Part shown: one piece after another, positions 48,892 to 59,410 of the stretch | How the letters are laid out: each line of letters opens with the position of its first letter | Position numbering within the stretch: the first letter of the stretch is position 1 | From: Bacteroidales bacterium | Lineage (GTDB): Bacteria; Bacteroidota; Bacteroidia; Bacteroidales; Muribaculaceae | Reading direction: 5' to 3' | Length of the DNA stretch: 64,000 nt | Assembly: GCA_014800795.1 (NCBI GenBank) | Contig: JAAVFL010000040.1 | Coordinates: forward strand, 54,167-118,166 | Position numbers and translations under genes: made by a program | Notes under the pieces: generated by a model | What the model was told of the DNA's origin: nothing | The model's input: the letters and a program-made list of their open reading frames with translations, nothing else | Database searches by the model: none

Positions 48892-50046
48892 TCAGAAGAT
48901 GATCTGGAAGCGGGCCTGGATGGTGTTGACGTGGCGGTCGGCAGGGTCGATGGCGCGGTCGCGCACGGTGGTGTAGCTGTAGCGTAGTCGGGCTATCATA
49001 TATTTGTTGATATAGTAGTTGAGGGTGCAGGATGCTCCCTGGGTGATGCCGCCATAGATGTCGGCAGAGGTGTCGTTGGCGTTGGTGTAGTTGTACATCA
49101 GGGCGACTTCAAGCGAGCCGGGAGCCGGAGTTGCGATTCCTCCGTCGCCGGGCGAATATACATAGTCGCCACCCTTGACTATGCCGCGCAGAATGCCGTA
49201 AACGCCGTGGGCCTGATAGTTGCCGAAACCTCCGTCGCGCCATATGTTCATATAGTAATACTGGCTTTCAAGAGCCATGCGTCCGTAGCCGAGCAACAGT
49301 TCTGGTGAACATTTGAACTGGCCGGTGGCGTGGTCGATGGTTACGTCGAGCAGGCTTACTTTTGATACGCGCGAGGGGAAGTTCGATGAAAAGGTGAAAC
49401 TCTTGTGGTTAAGTTCCTCATCGGTGCTGTAGGTGGGTGTGGCATAGTTGAACGAACTGCCTATCTGAACAATTCTGCCATCGGTGGTTATGGGTCGCCA
49501 AAGCAGTCGGCTCTGGAATCCGTAGCCTTGCTTACCCATTTGCGAGGCATTCATGCTGATGGCTTGATTTTCTACGAATACACTTGCTGTGGCGAACCAT
49601 TTCGGTACGGAATGCTGATACATTGCGCCAATCAGGCGCGGACCGGCATAGAAAAATTCGTTGCTTGTGGATTCTTCCATCGTAACCTTCATGGAGGAGC
49701 TCGTAGCGGAGTTCAGTCCGAACTGCTGTACGAAATATCCGGCTCTTATGAAGTTTGAAGGATTGAAGTCGTATTCGATGAAGATGTCCTTCATGTTCAC
49801 TTTGGCATAGGCGAACCCCAGGTCAAGCTTGGCTTTCCATTTGCCATAGGATGCCTTTACTCCGATGCGTGCATCGGGAATGGCTACTCCGCTTGTGAAG
49901 CCTTCGTGTTCGTCGCCCGGCATATATACGGCTCCGTCGGCGAGAATACGTCCAGTGGGAGTGACTTTCAGTTTGTCCCCGTTCTCCTGTGCGGCGGCAG
50001 AGAGTGTGACGGCTGCCACCATTATACTGAAATACAATGGTCTCAT
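48892..50046 (-). CDS. Outer-membrane porin (phosphate-selective OprO/P-like)
   Basis: Signal peptide; KWKAKLDLGFAYAKVNMKDIFIEYDFNPSNFIRAGYFVQQFGLNSATSS; C-terminal Phe (TIQARFQIIF). Confidence 0.82.
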   Translation of the reverse strand: MRPLYFSIMVAAVTLSAAAQENGDKLKVTPTGRILADGAVYMPGDEHEGFTSGVAIPDARIGVKASYGKWKAKLDLGFAYAKVNMKDIFIEYDFNPSNFIRAGYFVQQFGLNSATSSSMKVTMEESTSNEFFYAGPRLIGAMYQHSVPKWFATASVFVENQAISMNASQMGKQGYGFQSRLLWRPITTDGRIVQIGSSFNYATPTYSTDEELNHKSFTFSSNFPSRVSKVSLLDVTIDHATGQFKCSPELLLGYGRMALESQYYYMNIWRDGGFGNYQAHGVYGILRGIVKGGDYVYSPGDGGIATPAPGSLEVALMYNYTNANDTSADIYGGITQGASCTLNYYINKYMIARLRYSYTTVRDRAIDPADRHVNTIQARFQIIF

Positions 50047-50223
50047 AGTAAATAGTAATTAGAAAGTAGTAAATAGAGAATTGAAGAGGAGAGGAGAATG
50101 AGAAATCAATCGCGGTCAGATCAATCAGTGCTATCCGTAAGTTACCGGTTGCTTGACCGCCATTCGGTCGCATTGCGCGGATAGAGGATTGATAATTGCG
50201 CAAGTAGCGAGAACTAATGATTG

Positions 50224-51048
50224 TCAGAGTGTCGGAGTAGGGGTAGGAGTGCCCGGGGTGACTTTACCTTCTTTCTTGAGCTGTTTGAACTCTGCTTTGG
50301 CTTTGGCGAGCTGCTTGGTGAAGCCGGGGTCGGCGTGGAGGCGTGCTACGGTCATTGCTCCTGTAATGCGGCCGGCATCGACATCGCTCTGGAAATGGTA
50401 GCCGCAGATTACACGGCTTTCGCCCATCTCGTAGCCGCGTTTGAGAATTTCGTTCTGACGTTCGGGATTGATTTCAGCGAGTACGAGGGCTGTGGCCCAT
50501 CCCAATGAGCTGTGTCCCGAGGGGTATGAGCCGTTGGTAGAAAGTTCCTGTTGCTGCTCGGGGTTACAGGTATCTTCCTCGTAGAATATGAACGGGCGTG
50601 TACGGTCGTAGTAGCGTTTGGCTTCGCGTGTGCCGAGGTCGCCGGCATCTTCGCGCATCCCCACTATGAGTTTCAGGATTTCAGGTGCGTTTTCCTCGTT
50701 GATTTCAACGCCGAACGCCTCGGAGTAGGCTTTCGGGAGGCCGTCGCCGGTGACGCGGGCATCCTGAGCGGCCTGCTCGCCACGCGCTGTCTTACGCTGG
50801 AGTTTACCCCAGTTGTAGCGTGCCTGATCGTAGAGGAACAGGATTGATCCGCCATCGGGGGGACCCGGGAGAATTGTCAGACTGTTGGGGCAATCTCCCT
50901 CCTGAAGGAAGAAAACTTCGGGTTCTGTACGGTGATCCTTCACATCGTTGGGATTGAGAGGAGCCTGAGCTGAGATTGTCGCGCAGAATGTAGCGGCGAA
51001 CATGCCTGCGAGAATATTGCGCAGGATTTTTGATTCTGTCGGTCTCAT
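50224..51048 (-). CDS. Secreted PAP2-type class A acid phosphatase-like protein
   Basis: KRYYDRTRPFIF...NGSYPSGHSSLGWATALVLAEI...SRVICGYHFQSDVDAGR motifs. Confidence 0.88.
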   Translation of the reverse strand: MRPTESKILRNILAGMFAATFCATISAQAPLNPNDVKDHRTEPEVFFLQEGDCPNSLTILPGPPDGGSILFLYDQARYNWGKLQRKTARGEQAAQDARVTGDGLPKAYSEAFGVEINEENAPEILKLIVGMREDAGDLGTREAKRYYDRTRPFIFYEEDTCNPEQQQELSTNGSYPSGHSSLGWATALVLAEINPERQNEILKRGYEMGESRVICGYHFQSDVDAGRITGAMTVARLHADPGFTKQLAKAKAEFKQLKKEGKVTPGTPTPTPTL

Positions 51049-51244
51049 AGCGGAAATTTTTTAACAGTTTTTCAATTGGCAGGCGTTTGGGTGTGTGGTG
51101 TGTATGTGTGTTACCTCTGTACGACGGAGCTTACGTTACATCGCAATCTCATGCGTCTGCCGTTAATTCAGAATTTAGGTAAGAATTTTATTGTTCGAAC
51201 TTTACAACCGCCGACATAGTGACAGGCGACTGTAAAATTTAAAC

Positions 51245-51285
51245 CGTGGAGTGTAGAGAAAAGTTCTACATTCCACGGTTAAAAA
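51245..51285. terminator. Hairpin between MATE and acid phosphatase genes
   Basis: CCGTGGAGTGTAGA-gaaaagt-TCTACATTCCACGG followed by TTAAAAA. Confidence 0.65.
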
Positions 51286-51320
51286 GTATATGTTAAATTA
51301 ACGCAATAAGTGCGGTTGCC

Positions 51321-52724
51321 TCACAGCCTCTGTCGCGACAGCTGATCCACGGAGCGCAGGCGTGGCAGATAGTAGGCCATCAGCGCGGCGGTGACGACGG
51401 TCGCGCATATATCGGAGATGTAGAATGTGCTCCATACACCTTCCAGACCCATAACTTCCGGAAGCCACAGCAGCAGTGGAATAAAGAAGATTACCTGACG
51501 GGTGAGGCTGAGGAATATGGATATCCCGATTTTTCCGATACTTTGAAAATAGGTGGTGGATACGATCTGGAAGCCTACGACAGCGAATACAAGCATGCCG
51601 GTGCGCAGGGCATGGGCGGTGAATTCTACGAGATCGGGGTCGGCGACGAATGCCCGCGCGATGAAATCCGGACATAATTGTCCGCCGGCCCATCCGATAG
51701 CGCTGATTACCGTGGCTGCTATGACAGCCAGACGGTAAACGGCTATAACTCTGTGAGGTGCGCCGTGGCCGTAGTTGAAACCGACTATGGGTTGCATACC
51801 CTGGCAGATTCCGAGTATTATGCAGCAGAGCATTGAGGTGTAGGTGACGAAAATGCCGGAGGCGGCAATGGCTTCCACTCCGCCGTATTCAAGCAGCGAG
51901 CGGTTTATGAGAATGTTGATCAGGCATGTGGCCACATTGATGATCGAAGGAGCTGCGCCTATGCCTACGATAGCCCAGATTACTTTCATGGAGGGGCGGA
52001 AGATACCTCGCCTGAAAGTTACCGGCCCGTTGGAGGGGCGGAAGAAGTGCCACATCACGAAGATCATTGATATGGTCATGGATATGTCTGTGGCTATGGC
52101 GGCTCCCTTTATACCCCAGCGGAACACGTAGATAAACAGCGGGGCAAGGACTATGTTCAGCCCCGCGCCTATGAACATCGTCACCATGGCGCGTACCGGG
52201 AAGCCCGATGCCCGCATAATATTGTTGAAGGAGAAAGTCAGATTGGTGAGGAGCAGGCCGGGGAGGATATACATCATGAAGTCGCGGGCATAGGGGAGGG
52301 TCACGTCGTTGGCTCCGAACAGCCGGAGTATGTGATCCATCCCGAGGGCGAAGGCGAGGATATAGGCGGTGCCTATGCCGAGCGTCAGGTTGAGCGAGTT
52401 TCCGAGTACGCGGGCAGCCGCCCCGTAGTCGTGGCCTCCGAGATGGATGCTCACTCTCGCTGCCGCGCCGGCTCCAACAAGTACGCCCAAGGCCGTGGCG
52501 ATATTCATTACCGGAAAGGTGATTGCCAGACCGGCTATAGCCTCCGGACCTATTACCTGGCCTATGAATATTCGGTCGACTATATTGTAAAGTTGCATCA
52601 CGAGCATACCTGCCACTGCGGGGAGCGAATATTTCCACAGCAGCCTTCCTATCGGCATAGAGGCGAGTTCGCGCAGATTCTGCTGCTTTTCGGGAGATGA
52701 GGTTTCTGTGGTATCGTCGTGCAT
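51321..52724 (-). CDS. MATE family efflux transporter
   Basis: PIGRLLWKYSLPAVAGMLVMQLYNIVDRIFIGQVIGPEAIAGLAITFPVMN; 12-TM pattern. Confidence 0.93.
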   Translation of the reverse strand: MHDDTTETSSPEKQQNLRELASMPIGRLLWKYSLPAVAGMLVMQLYNIVDRIFIGQVIGPEAIAGLAITFPVMNIATALGVLVGAGAAARVSIHLGGHDYGAAARVLGNSLNLTLGIGTAYILAFALGMDHILRLFGANDVTLPYARDFMMYILPGLLLTNLTFSFNNIMRASGFPVRAMVTMFIGAGLNIVLAPLFIYVFRWGIKGAAIATDISMTISMIFVMWHFFRPSNGPVTFRRGIFRPSMKVIWAIVGIGAAPSIINVATCLINILINRSLLEYGGVEAIAASGIFVTYTSMLCCIILGICQGMQPIVGFNYGHGAPHRVIAVYRLAVIAATVISAIGWAGGQLCPDFIARAFVADPDLVEFTAHALRTGMLVFAVVGFQIVSTTYFQSIGKIGISIFLSLTRQVIFFIPLLLWLPEVMGLEGVWSTFYISDICATVVTAALMAYYLPRLRSVDQLSRQRL

Positions 52725-52999
52725 CTGGAATAATTAATGCGTTTCCGGGGTTATTTTTTGCAAAAATAGTGAAAAATTCCCGTTGCATATGCTCCGATGC
52801 GGTGGCTAAGCTCCGGCGGAGGGCCGATTTAAGTTTTTTTTTATAAATTAATTAACAAGGACGGTGGAAATTGGCTAACTTTGCTTCGTGATTGGATGTT
52901 AGTATATCCGGAAGCACCTATGATGGTGCCGGAGCGGTGTGTCCGCTCTTCCTGATAATAGAAGAAACATCTTACTGCAACTTAAAAACGAAATCCTTT

Positions 53000-53638
53000 A
53001 TGGAAAACAACGAAAACAAAGGTCTCGACCGCATAAGCTATGCGCTCGGTCTCAGCATGGGTAACAATTTCCGTGCTTCCGGCATCAATGAAATTAATGT
53101 TCAGGACTTTGCCGACGGCGTAGCAGCCGTGTTCTATGGCGCACAGCCCAAAATGAGCTATGACGAGGCCAAGGCTGAGATTCAGTCTTATTTTACCGAG
53201 CTTGAGAAGAAACAGCGCGCGGCTGCTGAAGAACTCGGCAAACAGAACAAGGCGCTCGGCGAGCAGTATCTTGCCGAAAACGGCAAGCGTGCTGAAGTTA
53301 AGACCCTCCCCAGCGGTCTGCAATATGAAGTGATCACCGAAGGCGACGGTCCTGTACCTGCGGCTACCGATCAGGTAGAGGTTCACTATACCGGTAAGTT
53401 GATCGACGGAACGGTATTCGATTCGTCGGTTGACCGCGGAGTGCCCGCGACTTTCGGTGTAACACAGGTTATACCCGGTTGGGTAGAGGCTCTGCAACTG
53501 ATGAAGGCAGGCTCGAAATGGCGTCTGTTCATCCCCTCAGAGCTCGCTTACGGTCCGAACGGCGCTCCCGGTAGCCCGATCGGTCCGAACGCAACCCTCG
53601 TGTTCGATGTGGAACTTCTGAAGGTAATCGGCAAGTGA
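53000..53638 (+). CDS. FKBP-type peptidyl-prolyl cis-trans isomerase (no signal peptide)
   Basis: DRISYALGLSMGNNFRASGI (FKBP_N) and VEVHYTGKLIDGTVFDSSVDRGVPATFGVTQVIPGWVEALQLMKAGSKWRLFIPSELAYG. Confidence 0.93.
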   Translation: MENNENKGLDRISYALGLSMGNNFRASGINEINVQDFADGVAAVFYGAQPKMSYDEAKAEIQSYFTELEKKQRAAAEELGKQNKALGEQYLAENGKRAEVKTLPSGLQYEVITEGDGPVPAATDQVEVHYTGKLIDGTVFDSSVDRGVPATFGVTQVIPGWVEALQLMKAGSKWRLFIPSELAYGPNGAPGSPIGPNATLVFDVELLKVIGK

Positions 53639-54501
53639 TAGCCCTGAAGAAAATATTTTTTCCCGCAGCACTGGCAATGCTCGGCATTGCCGGAATGACA
53701 GCGCAGAGCGCCGCCCCGGCTCCATCCGACGGTCCTTCGGCCGAGGTCTATAAGGTTCCGGCCGATTCGGCGGCGGCAGCCTTTGCCACCATTATGGCCG
53801 AATATCTCAAACCGGAGCTGGAGAAGCAGTTTCCGGGCGACACGGCTGCCATCGCTGAATTCGTGCGTGGTGTGGAACACGCTTTCGAGATAAAGAATGT
53901 TGATGCGCCATATTTCTTTGGTGTCCGCAGCGGCTTTGGTCTTATTGACCGTGTGGAGGCCATGCAGGAGATGGGATTTCCGTTTACCTCATCGGAATTC
54001 AGCCGTAGTCTGGGAGATGCTCTCCGTGGGTCGGCGATGGGTTTCGATGTGAAGAGCGCCGATGCGTTTTTGCGCACTTCGGTGGAGCGCATGAATCCGC
54101 AGCAGGAGGCTGAGGCTGTCACCCCCGAGTCGCAACAGGAGTTTCTCGATGCCCAGAAGGCGCGTCCCGGCGTTACCGAAACTCCGTCGGGGCTTCTTTT
54201 CGAAGTGATAACCGAGGGTGAGGGTGAAACACCGGTCGCAACCGATAAGGTAAGAGTGACTTATACAGGGCGTCTTGCAGACGGCACGGTGTTCGATGAA
54301 ACCTCGCGTCCGATTGAATTCCCGATTCAGGGGCTGGTTCCCGGATTCAGTGAAGGACTTATGATGATGAAGCCGGGGGGTGAGTACCGCCTGTTCATTC
54401 CGGCACCTCTCGGTTATGGCGAGCGTGGAGCCGCAGGGGTCATTCCTCCCGGAGCGGCGCTTGACTTCACGGTAAAACTGCTCGATGTCCTCAAGCAATA
54501 A
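53635..54501 (+). CDS. FKBP-type peptidyl-prolyl cis-trans isomerase, exported
   Basis: GTG start overlapping the previous stop; signal peptide ALKKIFFPAALAMLGIAGMTAQS; VRVTYTGRLADGTVFDETSRPIEFPIQGLVPGFSEGLMMMKPGGEYRLFIPAPLGYG. Confidence 0.9.
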   Translation: MIALKKIFFPAALAMLGIAGMTAQSAAPAPSDGPSAEVYKVPADSAAAAFATIMAEYLKPELEKQFPGDTAAIAEFVRGVEHAFEIKNVDAPYFFGVRSGFGLIDRVEAMQEMGFPFTSSEFSRSLGDALRGSAMGFDVKSADAFLRTSVERMNPQQEAEAVTPESQQEFLDAQKARPGVTETPSGLLFEVITEGEGETPVATDKVRVTYTGRLADGTVFDETSRPIEFPIQGLVPGFSEGLMMMKPGGEYRLFIPAPLGYGERGAAGVIPPGAALDFTVKLLDVLKQ

Positions 54502-54570
54502 CCTATACCGATAGCTGATTGCGGGTGCGGGCACACAGAATGGAAAACAACTGAATTATTAATAACTGAT

Positions 54571-55470
54571 ATGAAAAAAATCTTTTTAGGTTTCGGTGCA
54601 GCCGCTGTTATGGCAGCCGGACTTAGCTCGTGTGGCAATGGCGCGAGCACAAATGCTTCTGCCGAAGACAAGGCTCTCGGCGATTCTACCGCCACAATCA
54701 TAGGCGAATTCGCAGCAGCCCGTTCTGTTGCTGAATATCAGCAGATGAAAGAGATGCAGCCCGAGATGGCGGCCAAATTCTCTAAAGCTGCTTATCTGAA
54801 GGGTCTGAAAGCGGTTCTTGACGCAGATACTTCGGATATGTCGTATTTCCGCGGTCTTCAGATGGGTCTCCAGCTGGTAAATCCCATCATCGGAATCAAT
54901 CAGGACGCGGGTGTTCCCGTATCGAAAGATGTTGTTTATGCAGCTTTCAAGAAAGTTTACGAGCAGGATAGCGTAGCTGATACAGGCCTTTATTTCCAGC
55001 AGTATCAGAACATCATGCGCGATCTTTCGCAGCGTGTGGAACAGAAGCGCGAGCAGGCTCTAGCCGAAAGCGATGAGGCTAAGGCAAATCTCGCCGAGGG
55101 TGAGGCTTACTGCGAGAAGATGCTTTCCGAAGGCTATCAGAAAACTGAGAGCGGCCTCGTTTATAAGATCATCAACCCCGGAACCGAGCCGAAGGTGACA
55201 GCCGCCGACCGCGCTGTGATCGAATACACCGGTAAGCTCGTTGACGGCACACAGTTCGACAGCAACGCCGGTCATGCTACAGCTATGAGTGTAGCTCAGT
55301 TCGTTCCCGGTTTCAAGGAAGCTCTCTGCCTTCTTGGCGCCGGCGGTAAGATGGTGGCAGTGATTCCCCCCGCGCTTGCTTACGGTGTGAAGGGTGCAGG
55401 CGAACAGATCGGCCCGAATGCAACTCTGGTATTCGATATCGATGTTCTCGAGATCAATCCCAAGAAATAA
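54571..55470 (+). CDS. FKBP-type peptidyl-prolyl cis-trans isomerase, lipoprotein
   Basis: Lipobox LSSCGNG; AVIEYTGKLVDGTQFDSNAGHATAMSVAQFVPGFKEALCLLGAGGKMVAVIPPALAYG. Confidence 0.92.
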   Translation: MKKIFLGFGAAAVMAAGLSSCGNGASTNASAEDKALGDSTATIIGEFAAARSVAEYQQMKEMQPEMAAKFSKAAYLKGLKAVLDADTSDMSYFRGLQMGLQLVNPIIGINQDAGVPVSKDVVYAAFKKVYEQDSVADTGLYFQQYQNIMRDLSQRVEQKREQALAESDEAKANLAEGEAYCEKMLSEGYQKTESGLVYKIINPGTEPKVTAADRAVIEYTGKLVDGTQFDSNAGHATAMSVAQFVPGFKEALCLLGAGGKMVAVIPPALAYGVKGAGEQIGPNATLVFDIDVLEINPKK

Positions 55471-55525
55471 ATCCTGAATTTTTACTGTGGCCACAATGGC
55501 CGCCGTACAGCCTGAAACACGCCGG

Positions 55526-55557
55526 AATGGACCTGAGGTCAGTTCCGGCGTTTTTTA
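55526..55557 (+). terminator. Terminator of FKBP operon
   Basis: ACGCCGGAA...TTCCGGCGTTTTTT. Confidence 0.8.
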
Positions 55558-55629
55558 TGGTGATCTGTAATGAGGGTTGCAGGTTTTGTCGTACCTTTGC
55601 AGAACTTATCCTAATAAACTATTTTTATC

Positions 55630-56403
55630 ATGAATAACAGATTGATTCTGATTTCGGCATTATCGCTGATGGCGGCCGGCGCGGTAGCCGCTCCTAAAGA
55701 TTATCCACAGCCGGAGGGTATGCGTCCTGGCATGAGCGAGTACTGGACCCCACAACCCAAAGTAGTGACCCCAGGCGATATCGCTACAAACTCCGCACCG
55801 TCCGACGCTATTGTGCTTTTCGACGGTAAGAATCTTGACGCATGGAAGAGCTCGCGAACGGGCGAGGCTGCCGGATGGGATGTGCATGATGGTGTAGTGA
55901 CTGTCAACAAATCGCACGGCGACATCCAGACCAAAGACAACTTCGACAGCTTCCAGCTTCATCTCGAATGGATGGTTCCGGAAAATATCCATGGCGAGAG
56001 CCAGGGACGCGGCAATAGCGGTGTGTTCCTTCAGGGACTGTATGAGGTTCAGGTGCTCGACTGCTACGACAACGAGACCTACGTGAACGGCATGACCGGA
56101 TCGATCTACAAGCAGAAAGCTCCTACGGCCAACGTGATGCGCAAGCCGGGCGAATGGAATGTGTACGACATTATCTATACCTCGCCGGTGTTCAATGAAG
56201 ACGGCACATATAAGGTGCATCCCAAAGTGACAGTGATTCAGAACGGATGTGTGATTGTCAACAACTACGACATTCAGGGCACTACGGAATATGTCGGCTT
56301 CCCCCGCGTGGTGAAGCATGGCGACGGCCCGATCATCCTTCAGTCGCACGGCGACCCCAGCGAGCCCATAAGCTTCCGCAACATCTGGCTCCGCCCCCTC
56401 TGA
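55630..56403 (+). CDS. Secreted DUF1080 (3-keto-disaccharide hydrolase-like) protein
   Basis: AIVLFDGKNLDAWKSSRTGEAAGWDVHDGVVTVNKSHGDIQTKDNFDSFQLHLEWMVPENIHGESQGRGNSGVFLQGLYEVQVLDCYDNETY...GDPSEPISFRNIWLRPL. Confidence 0.92.
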   Translation: MNNRLILISALSLMAAGAVAAPKDYPQPEGMRPGMSEYWTPQPKVVTPGDIATNSAPSDAIVLFDGKNLDAWKSSRTGEAAGWDVHDGVVTVNKSHGDIQTKDNFDSFQLHLEWMVPENIHGESQGRGNSGVFLQGLYEVQVLDCYDNETYVNGMTGSIYKQKAPTANVMRKPGEWNVYDIIYTSPVFNEDGTYKVHPKVTVIQNGCVIVNNYDIQGTTEYVGFPRVVKHGDGPIILQSHGDPSEPISFRNIWLRPL

Positions 56404-56423
56404 TCCCAGCGGAATGGTTTAAA

Positions 56424-56466
56424 TGCGAGGGTATGTCTGCACTAATCGCAGACATACCCTCGTTTT
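56424..56466. terminator. Bidirectional-type terminator between convergent genes
   Basis: CGAGGGTATGTCTGC-actaatc-GCAGACATACCCTCG-TTTTT. Confidence 0.88.
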
Positions 56467-56540
56467 TAATTGTTTAAATTGTGGATAATAGATTATATTA
56501 TTCCAGCAAGCCGTATACTCTTATATGAAGAATACTATGA

Positions 56541-57857
56541 TTACTCCTCTTCCGGGGTATGGCGGTTGTCGCGGGCTTCCTTGAATTTCTGCTTCATGGT
56601 GGGGTTGCCGTGGGTGAGTTTGCGGATGGTGAGGGCTTCCACCTTGTCATTGGCGAGGCGGAGATTGTTTTCGGAGCCGACGAGGCTTTCGCGCACTTTC
56701 TGGAGCTGGGCTATGGAGTTGTCGATGGCTTTGATGGCGTCGCCGAATTTCTTGGAGGCCTGCATGTAGTTGTAGCCGAATCCTTCGCGGAATTTTTCAA
56801 GTTTCTCCTCGAAGTTGGTGATGTCGATGCTCTGGCGGCGGGCGGCCTCGAGCTCTGCCTTATATTCGGCGGCGCGGCGCGAGGCTTTGGTGAGCAGGGC
56901 TATGATTGGAAGGAAAAACTGCGGACGTACGACGAACATCTTGTCGTAGGCGTAGGAAACGTCGACTATGCCGTCGTTGTATAGTTCGCTCGTGGGTTCG
57001 AGAAGCGACACGAGCACGGCATATTCGCACTTCTTGGCCTTGCGGTCCTGGTCGAGCTTCTTGAAAAAGTCGCTGTTGCGGTGTTTGGTGGCTGTCTGGT
57101 CGGCCTCGTTCTTCATCTCGAACATGATGGAAATGTATTCCACTCCGTCGGCGAAGTCGCGGAATATGAAGTCGCCTTTGCTGCCTGTGCTGGCGTCGTT
57201 GTCTTTGTCAAAAAAGGCGTTGGGGTAGGCGGTGGTGCGTATGCGGTTGAACTCGGTGGCGCAATGCTGTTCGAGTGATTCGCCTATCATCTTGGTGCTG
57301 AGGCGCGCCTTCATGTCGCGGTAAAGCTCTATGGCGGCGTCTTTTTCCTTTATAATGGCTTCGTGACGCTCGCGCATGCTCGCCTCGCGGAGCAGCGCCT
57401 CGGACTTCACTGTTGCAACCTCGTTGGTGAGGCGGGCGATCTCTTTTTCCTTAAGTCCTGTTTCGCGTTCCACTTCGAGCTGGCGCATACGTTCGTTGGC
57501 CGATAGCTCCTGGCGCAGGCGGGCTATCTCGGCGTCGCGCTTGGCGAGGTCTGCCGCCAGTTCGAGCTCGCGGGTTTTCACTGCGGTCTGCATCTTCTGG
57601 GTCAGTTCGCTTATGCGGGCGTCGCGTTCGGCGAGTTTCAGCTCACGGGTGGCGAGCTGTTTCTGGAAATCATTTTTCAGCTCGTTGGTTTTCGAGGTGA
57701 GTTCGGCCTGCATCAGGCGGCGGTTTTCGGCCGTGCGTCGGTCGAGCTCGTCGTTGAAAACGGAGTTTCTCACCTGATTGGCAAGCGATTCAAACATATC
57801 TTCGTCAACACTGAATACATGCTGGCAGTGAGGGCATTTGAGTTCTTTCATGTTCAT
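56541..57857 (-). CDS. DUF2130 domain-containing protein (coiled-coil plus nuclease-like region)
   Basis: [31 protein letters not shown]..., long coiled coil, then [39 protein letters not shown]. Confidence 0.85.
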   Translation of the reverse strand: MNMKELKCPHCQHVFSVDEDMFESLANQVRNSVFNDELDRRTAENRRLMQAELTSKTNELKNDFQKQLATRELKLAERDARISELTQKMQTAVKTRELELAADLAKRDAEIARLRQELSANERMRQLEVERETGLKEKEIARLTNEVATVKSEALLREASMRERHEAIIKEKDAAIELYRDMKARLSTKMIGESLEQHCATEFNRIRTTAYPNAFFDKDNDASTGSKGDFIFRDFADGVEYISIMFEMKNEADQTATKHRNSDFFKKLDQDRKAKKCEYAVLVSLLEPTSELYNDGIVDVSYAYDKMFVVRPQFFLPIIALLTKASRRAAEYKAELEAARRQSIDITNFEEKLEKFREGFGYNYMQASKKFGDAIKAIDNSIAQLQKVRESLVGSENNLRLANDKVEALTIRKLTHGNPTMKQKFKEARDNRHTPEEE

Positions 57858-57906
57858 TTTCGGGCTAAGATGGAGAGATAAACAAAGGTAAGAATTTTTT
57901 TGAAAT

Positions 57907-57937
57907 TTTGCAGCGGAGAAAATTGTTGTTATATTTG
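57907..57937 (+). promoter_or_regulatory. Bacteroidetes-type promoter upstream of pyrH
   Basis: TTTG-N19-TATATTTG, ending 22 bp before the pyrH ATG. Confidence 0.75.
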
Positions 57938-57959
57938 TGAATCGAATGAATTGCAACAG

Positions 57960-58676
57960 ATGAACATGAGAACGAAATACAATAGAGTGCTGCTGAAACT
58001 CAGCGGTGAATCGCTGATGGGTAGTCAGGGTTACGGCATAGATCCGGTTCGTCTGGGTGAATATGCCGCCCAGATAAAGGCTGCCGCCGAGGCCGGAACG
58101 CAGATCGCGATAGTGATAGGTGGCGGGAACATTTTCCGCGGCATGCAGGGTGCGGCCAAGGGGTTCGACCGTGTTAAGGGTGACCAGATGGGTATGCTCG
58201 CTACGGTTATCAATTCGCTGGCGCTCAGTTCGGCGCTTACCGCCATCGGGCAGAAAGCCCGGGTGTTCACCGCTATCAATATGTATCCGATAGGTGAATA
58301 TTACAGCAAGTGGCATGCTATCGAGGCTATGGAGCGTGGCGAGGTGGCTATCCTTTCGGGGGGAACGGGGTGTCCGTTCTTCACTACCGATACCGGGGCT
58401 GCACTGCGCGGTGTGGAGGTGGAAGCCGATGTGATGCTGAAGGGAACGCGTGTCGACGGTGTCTACACGGCCGATCCTGAGAAAGATCCGACCGCAACGA
58501 AATTCAGCGAGATCACCTACGACGAGGTCTACAACCGCGGTCTGAAAGTGATGGATCTCACCGCTACGGCTCTCTGCAAGGAGAATAAGCTTCCGATAAT
58601 CGTGTTCGATATGGATACGGTCGGCAATCTCGCCAAAGTACTCGACGGCGAGTCAATCGGCACCCTCGTTTACTGA
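57960..58676 (+). CDS. pyrH: UMP kinase
   Basis: [23 protein letters not shown]...[11 protein letters not shown]...[29 protein letters not shown]. Confidence 0.96.
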   Translation: MNMRTKYNRVLLKLSGESLMGSQGYGIDPVRLGEYAAQIKAAAEAGTQIAIVIGGGNIFRGMQGAAKGFDRVKGDQMGMLATVINSLALSSALTAIGQKARVFTAINMYPIGEYYSKWHAIEAMERGEVAILSGGTGCPFFTTDTGAALRGVEVEADVMLKGTRVDGVYTADPEKDPTATKFSEITYDEVYNRGLKVMDLTATALCKENKLPIIVFDMDTVGNLAKVLDGESIGTLVY

Positions 58677-58703
58677 AGAAATCAATAAAATTACATAATT
58701 ACC

Positions 58704-59264
58704 ATGACAGATCCCAAGACATATCTCGACCCCGCAGAGGAGAAGATGGAGATGGCAGTGGCCTATCTCGACGAGTCGCTGGCACATATCCGTGCAGGCA
58801 AGGCAAATCCGAAAATTCTCGACGGCATCCGTGTGAGCTACTATGGTTCGGCTGCTCCTATCTCGAATGTAGCCAATGTTTCGGTGCCTGATGCGCGCAC
58901 CATCGTTATCACACCCTGGGAGAAATCGATGTTCAAGGAGATAGAGAAAGCGATTATCAATTCCGAGTTGGGAATCATGCCTGAAAACAACGGTGAGGTG
59001 ATCCGTCTTTCCATCCCGCCGCTGACCGAAGACCGCCGCAAGATGCTCGTAAAGCAGTCGAAGGCTGAGGCTGAGCAGGCCAAGGTGAGTGTGCGCAATG
59101 CCCGCCGCGATGCTATCGACGGTCTGAAAAAAGCCGTTAAGCAGGGAATGCCCGAGGATGTGGAGAAGGATGCCGAGACTACCGCCCAGAAGCTCCACGA
59201 CAAGTATCTCAAGCGTATCGACGATCTATTCGCAGCGAAGGAGAAAGAGATTCTCACAGTCTGA
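58704..59264 (+). CDS. frr: Ribosome recycling factor
   Basis: [70 protein letters not shown]. Confidence 0.97.
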   Translation: MTDPKTYLDPAEEKMEMAVAYLDESLAHIRAGKANPKILDGIRVSYYGSAAPISNVANVSVPDARTIVITPWEKSMFKEIEKAIINSELGIMPENNGEVIRLSIPPLTEDRRKMLVKQSKAEAEQAKVSVRNARRDAIDGLKKAVKQGMPEDVEKDAETTAQKLHDKYLKRIDDLFAAKEKEILTV

Positions 59265-59312
59265 AAGTGTGCAGACAGAGGAGAGCGATTCCCTTTTTTG
59301 AATACAGTATTC

Positions 59313-59360
59313 CCGGAAGTCCGGTTCTCGCAGTCGGGGACCGGCTTCCTTAATTTTTAT
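59313..59360 (+). terminator. Terminator downstream of frr
   Basis: GGAAGTCCGGTTCTCG-cagt-CGGGGACCGGCTTCC-TTAATTTTT. Confidence 0.75.
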
Positions 59361-59410
59361 GCCGGGAGCATATCCTGACCATATGCCCGCGGGTTGATAA
59401 TTAACTGATA

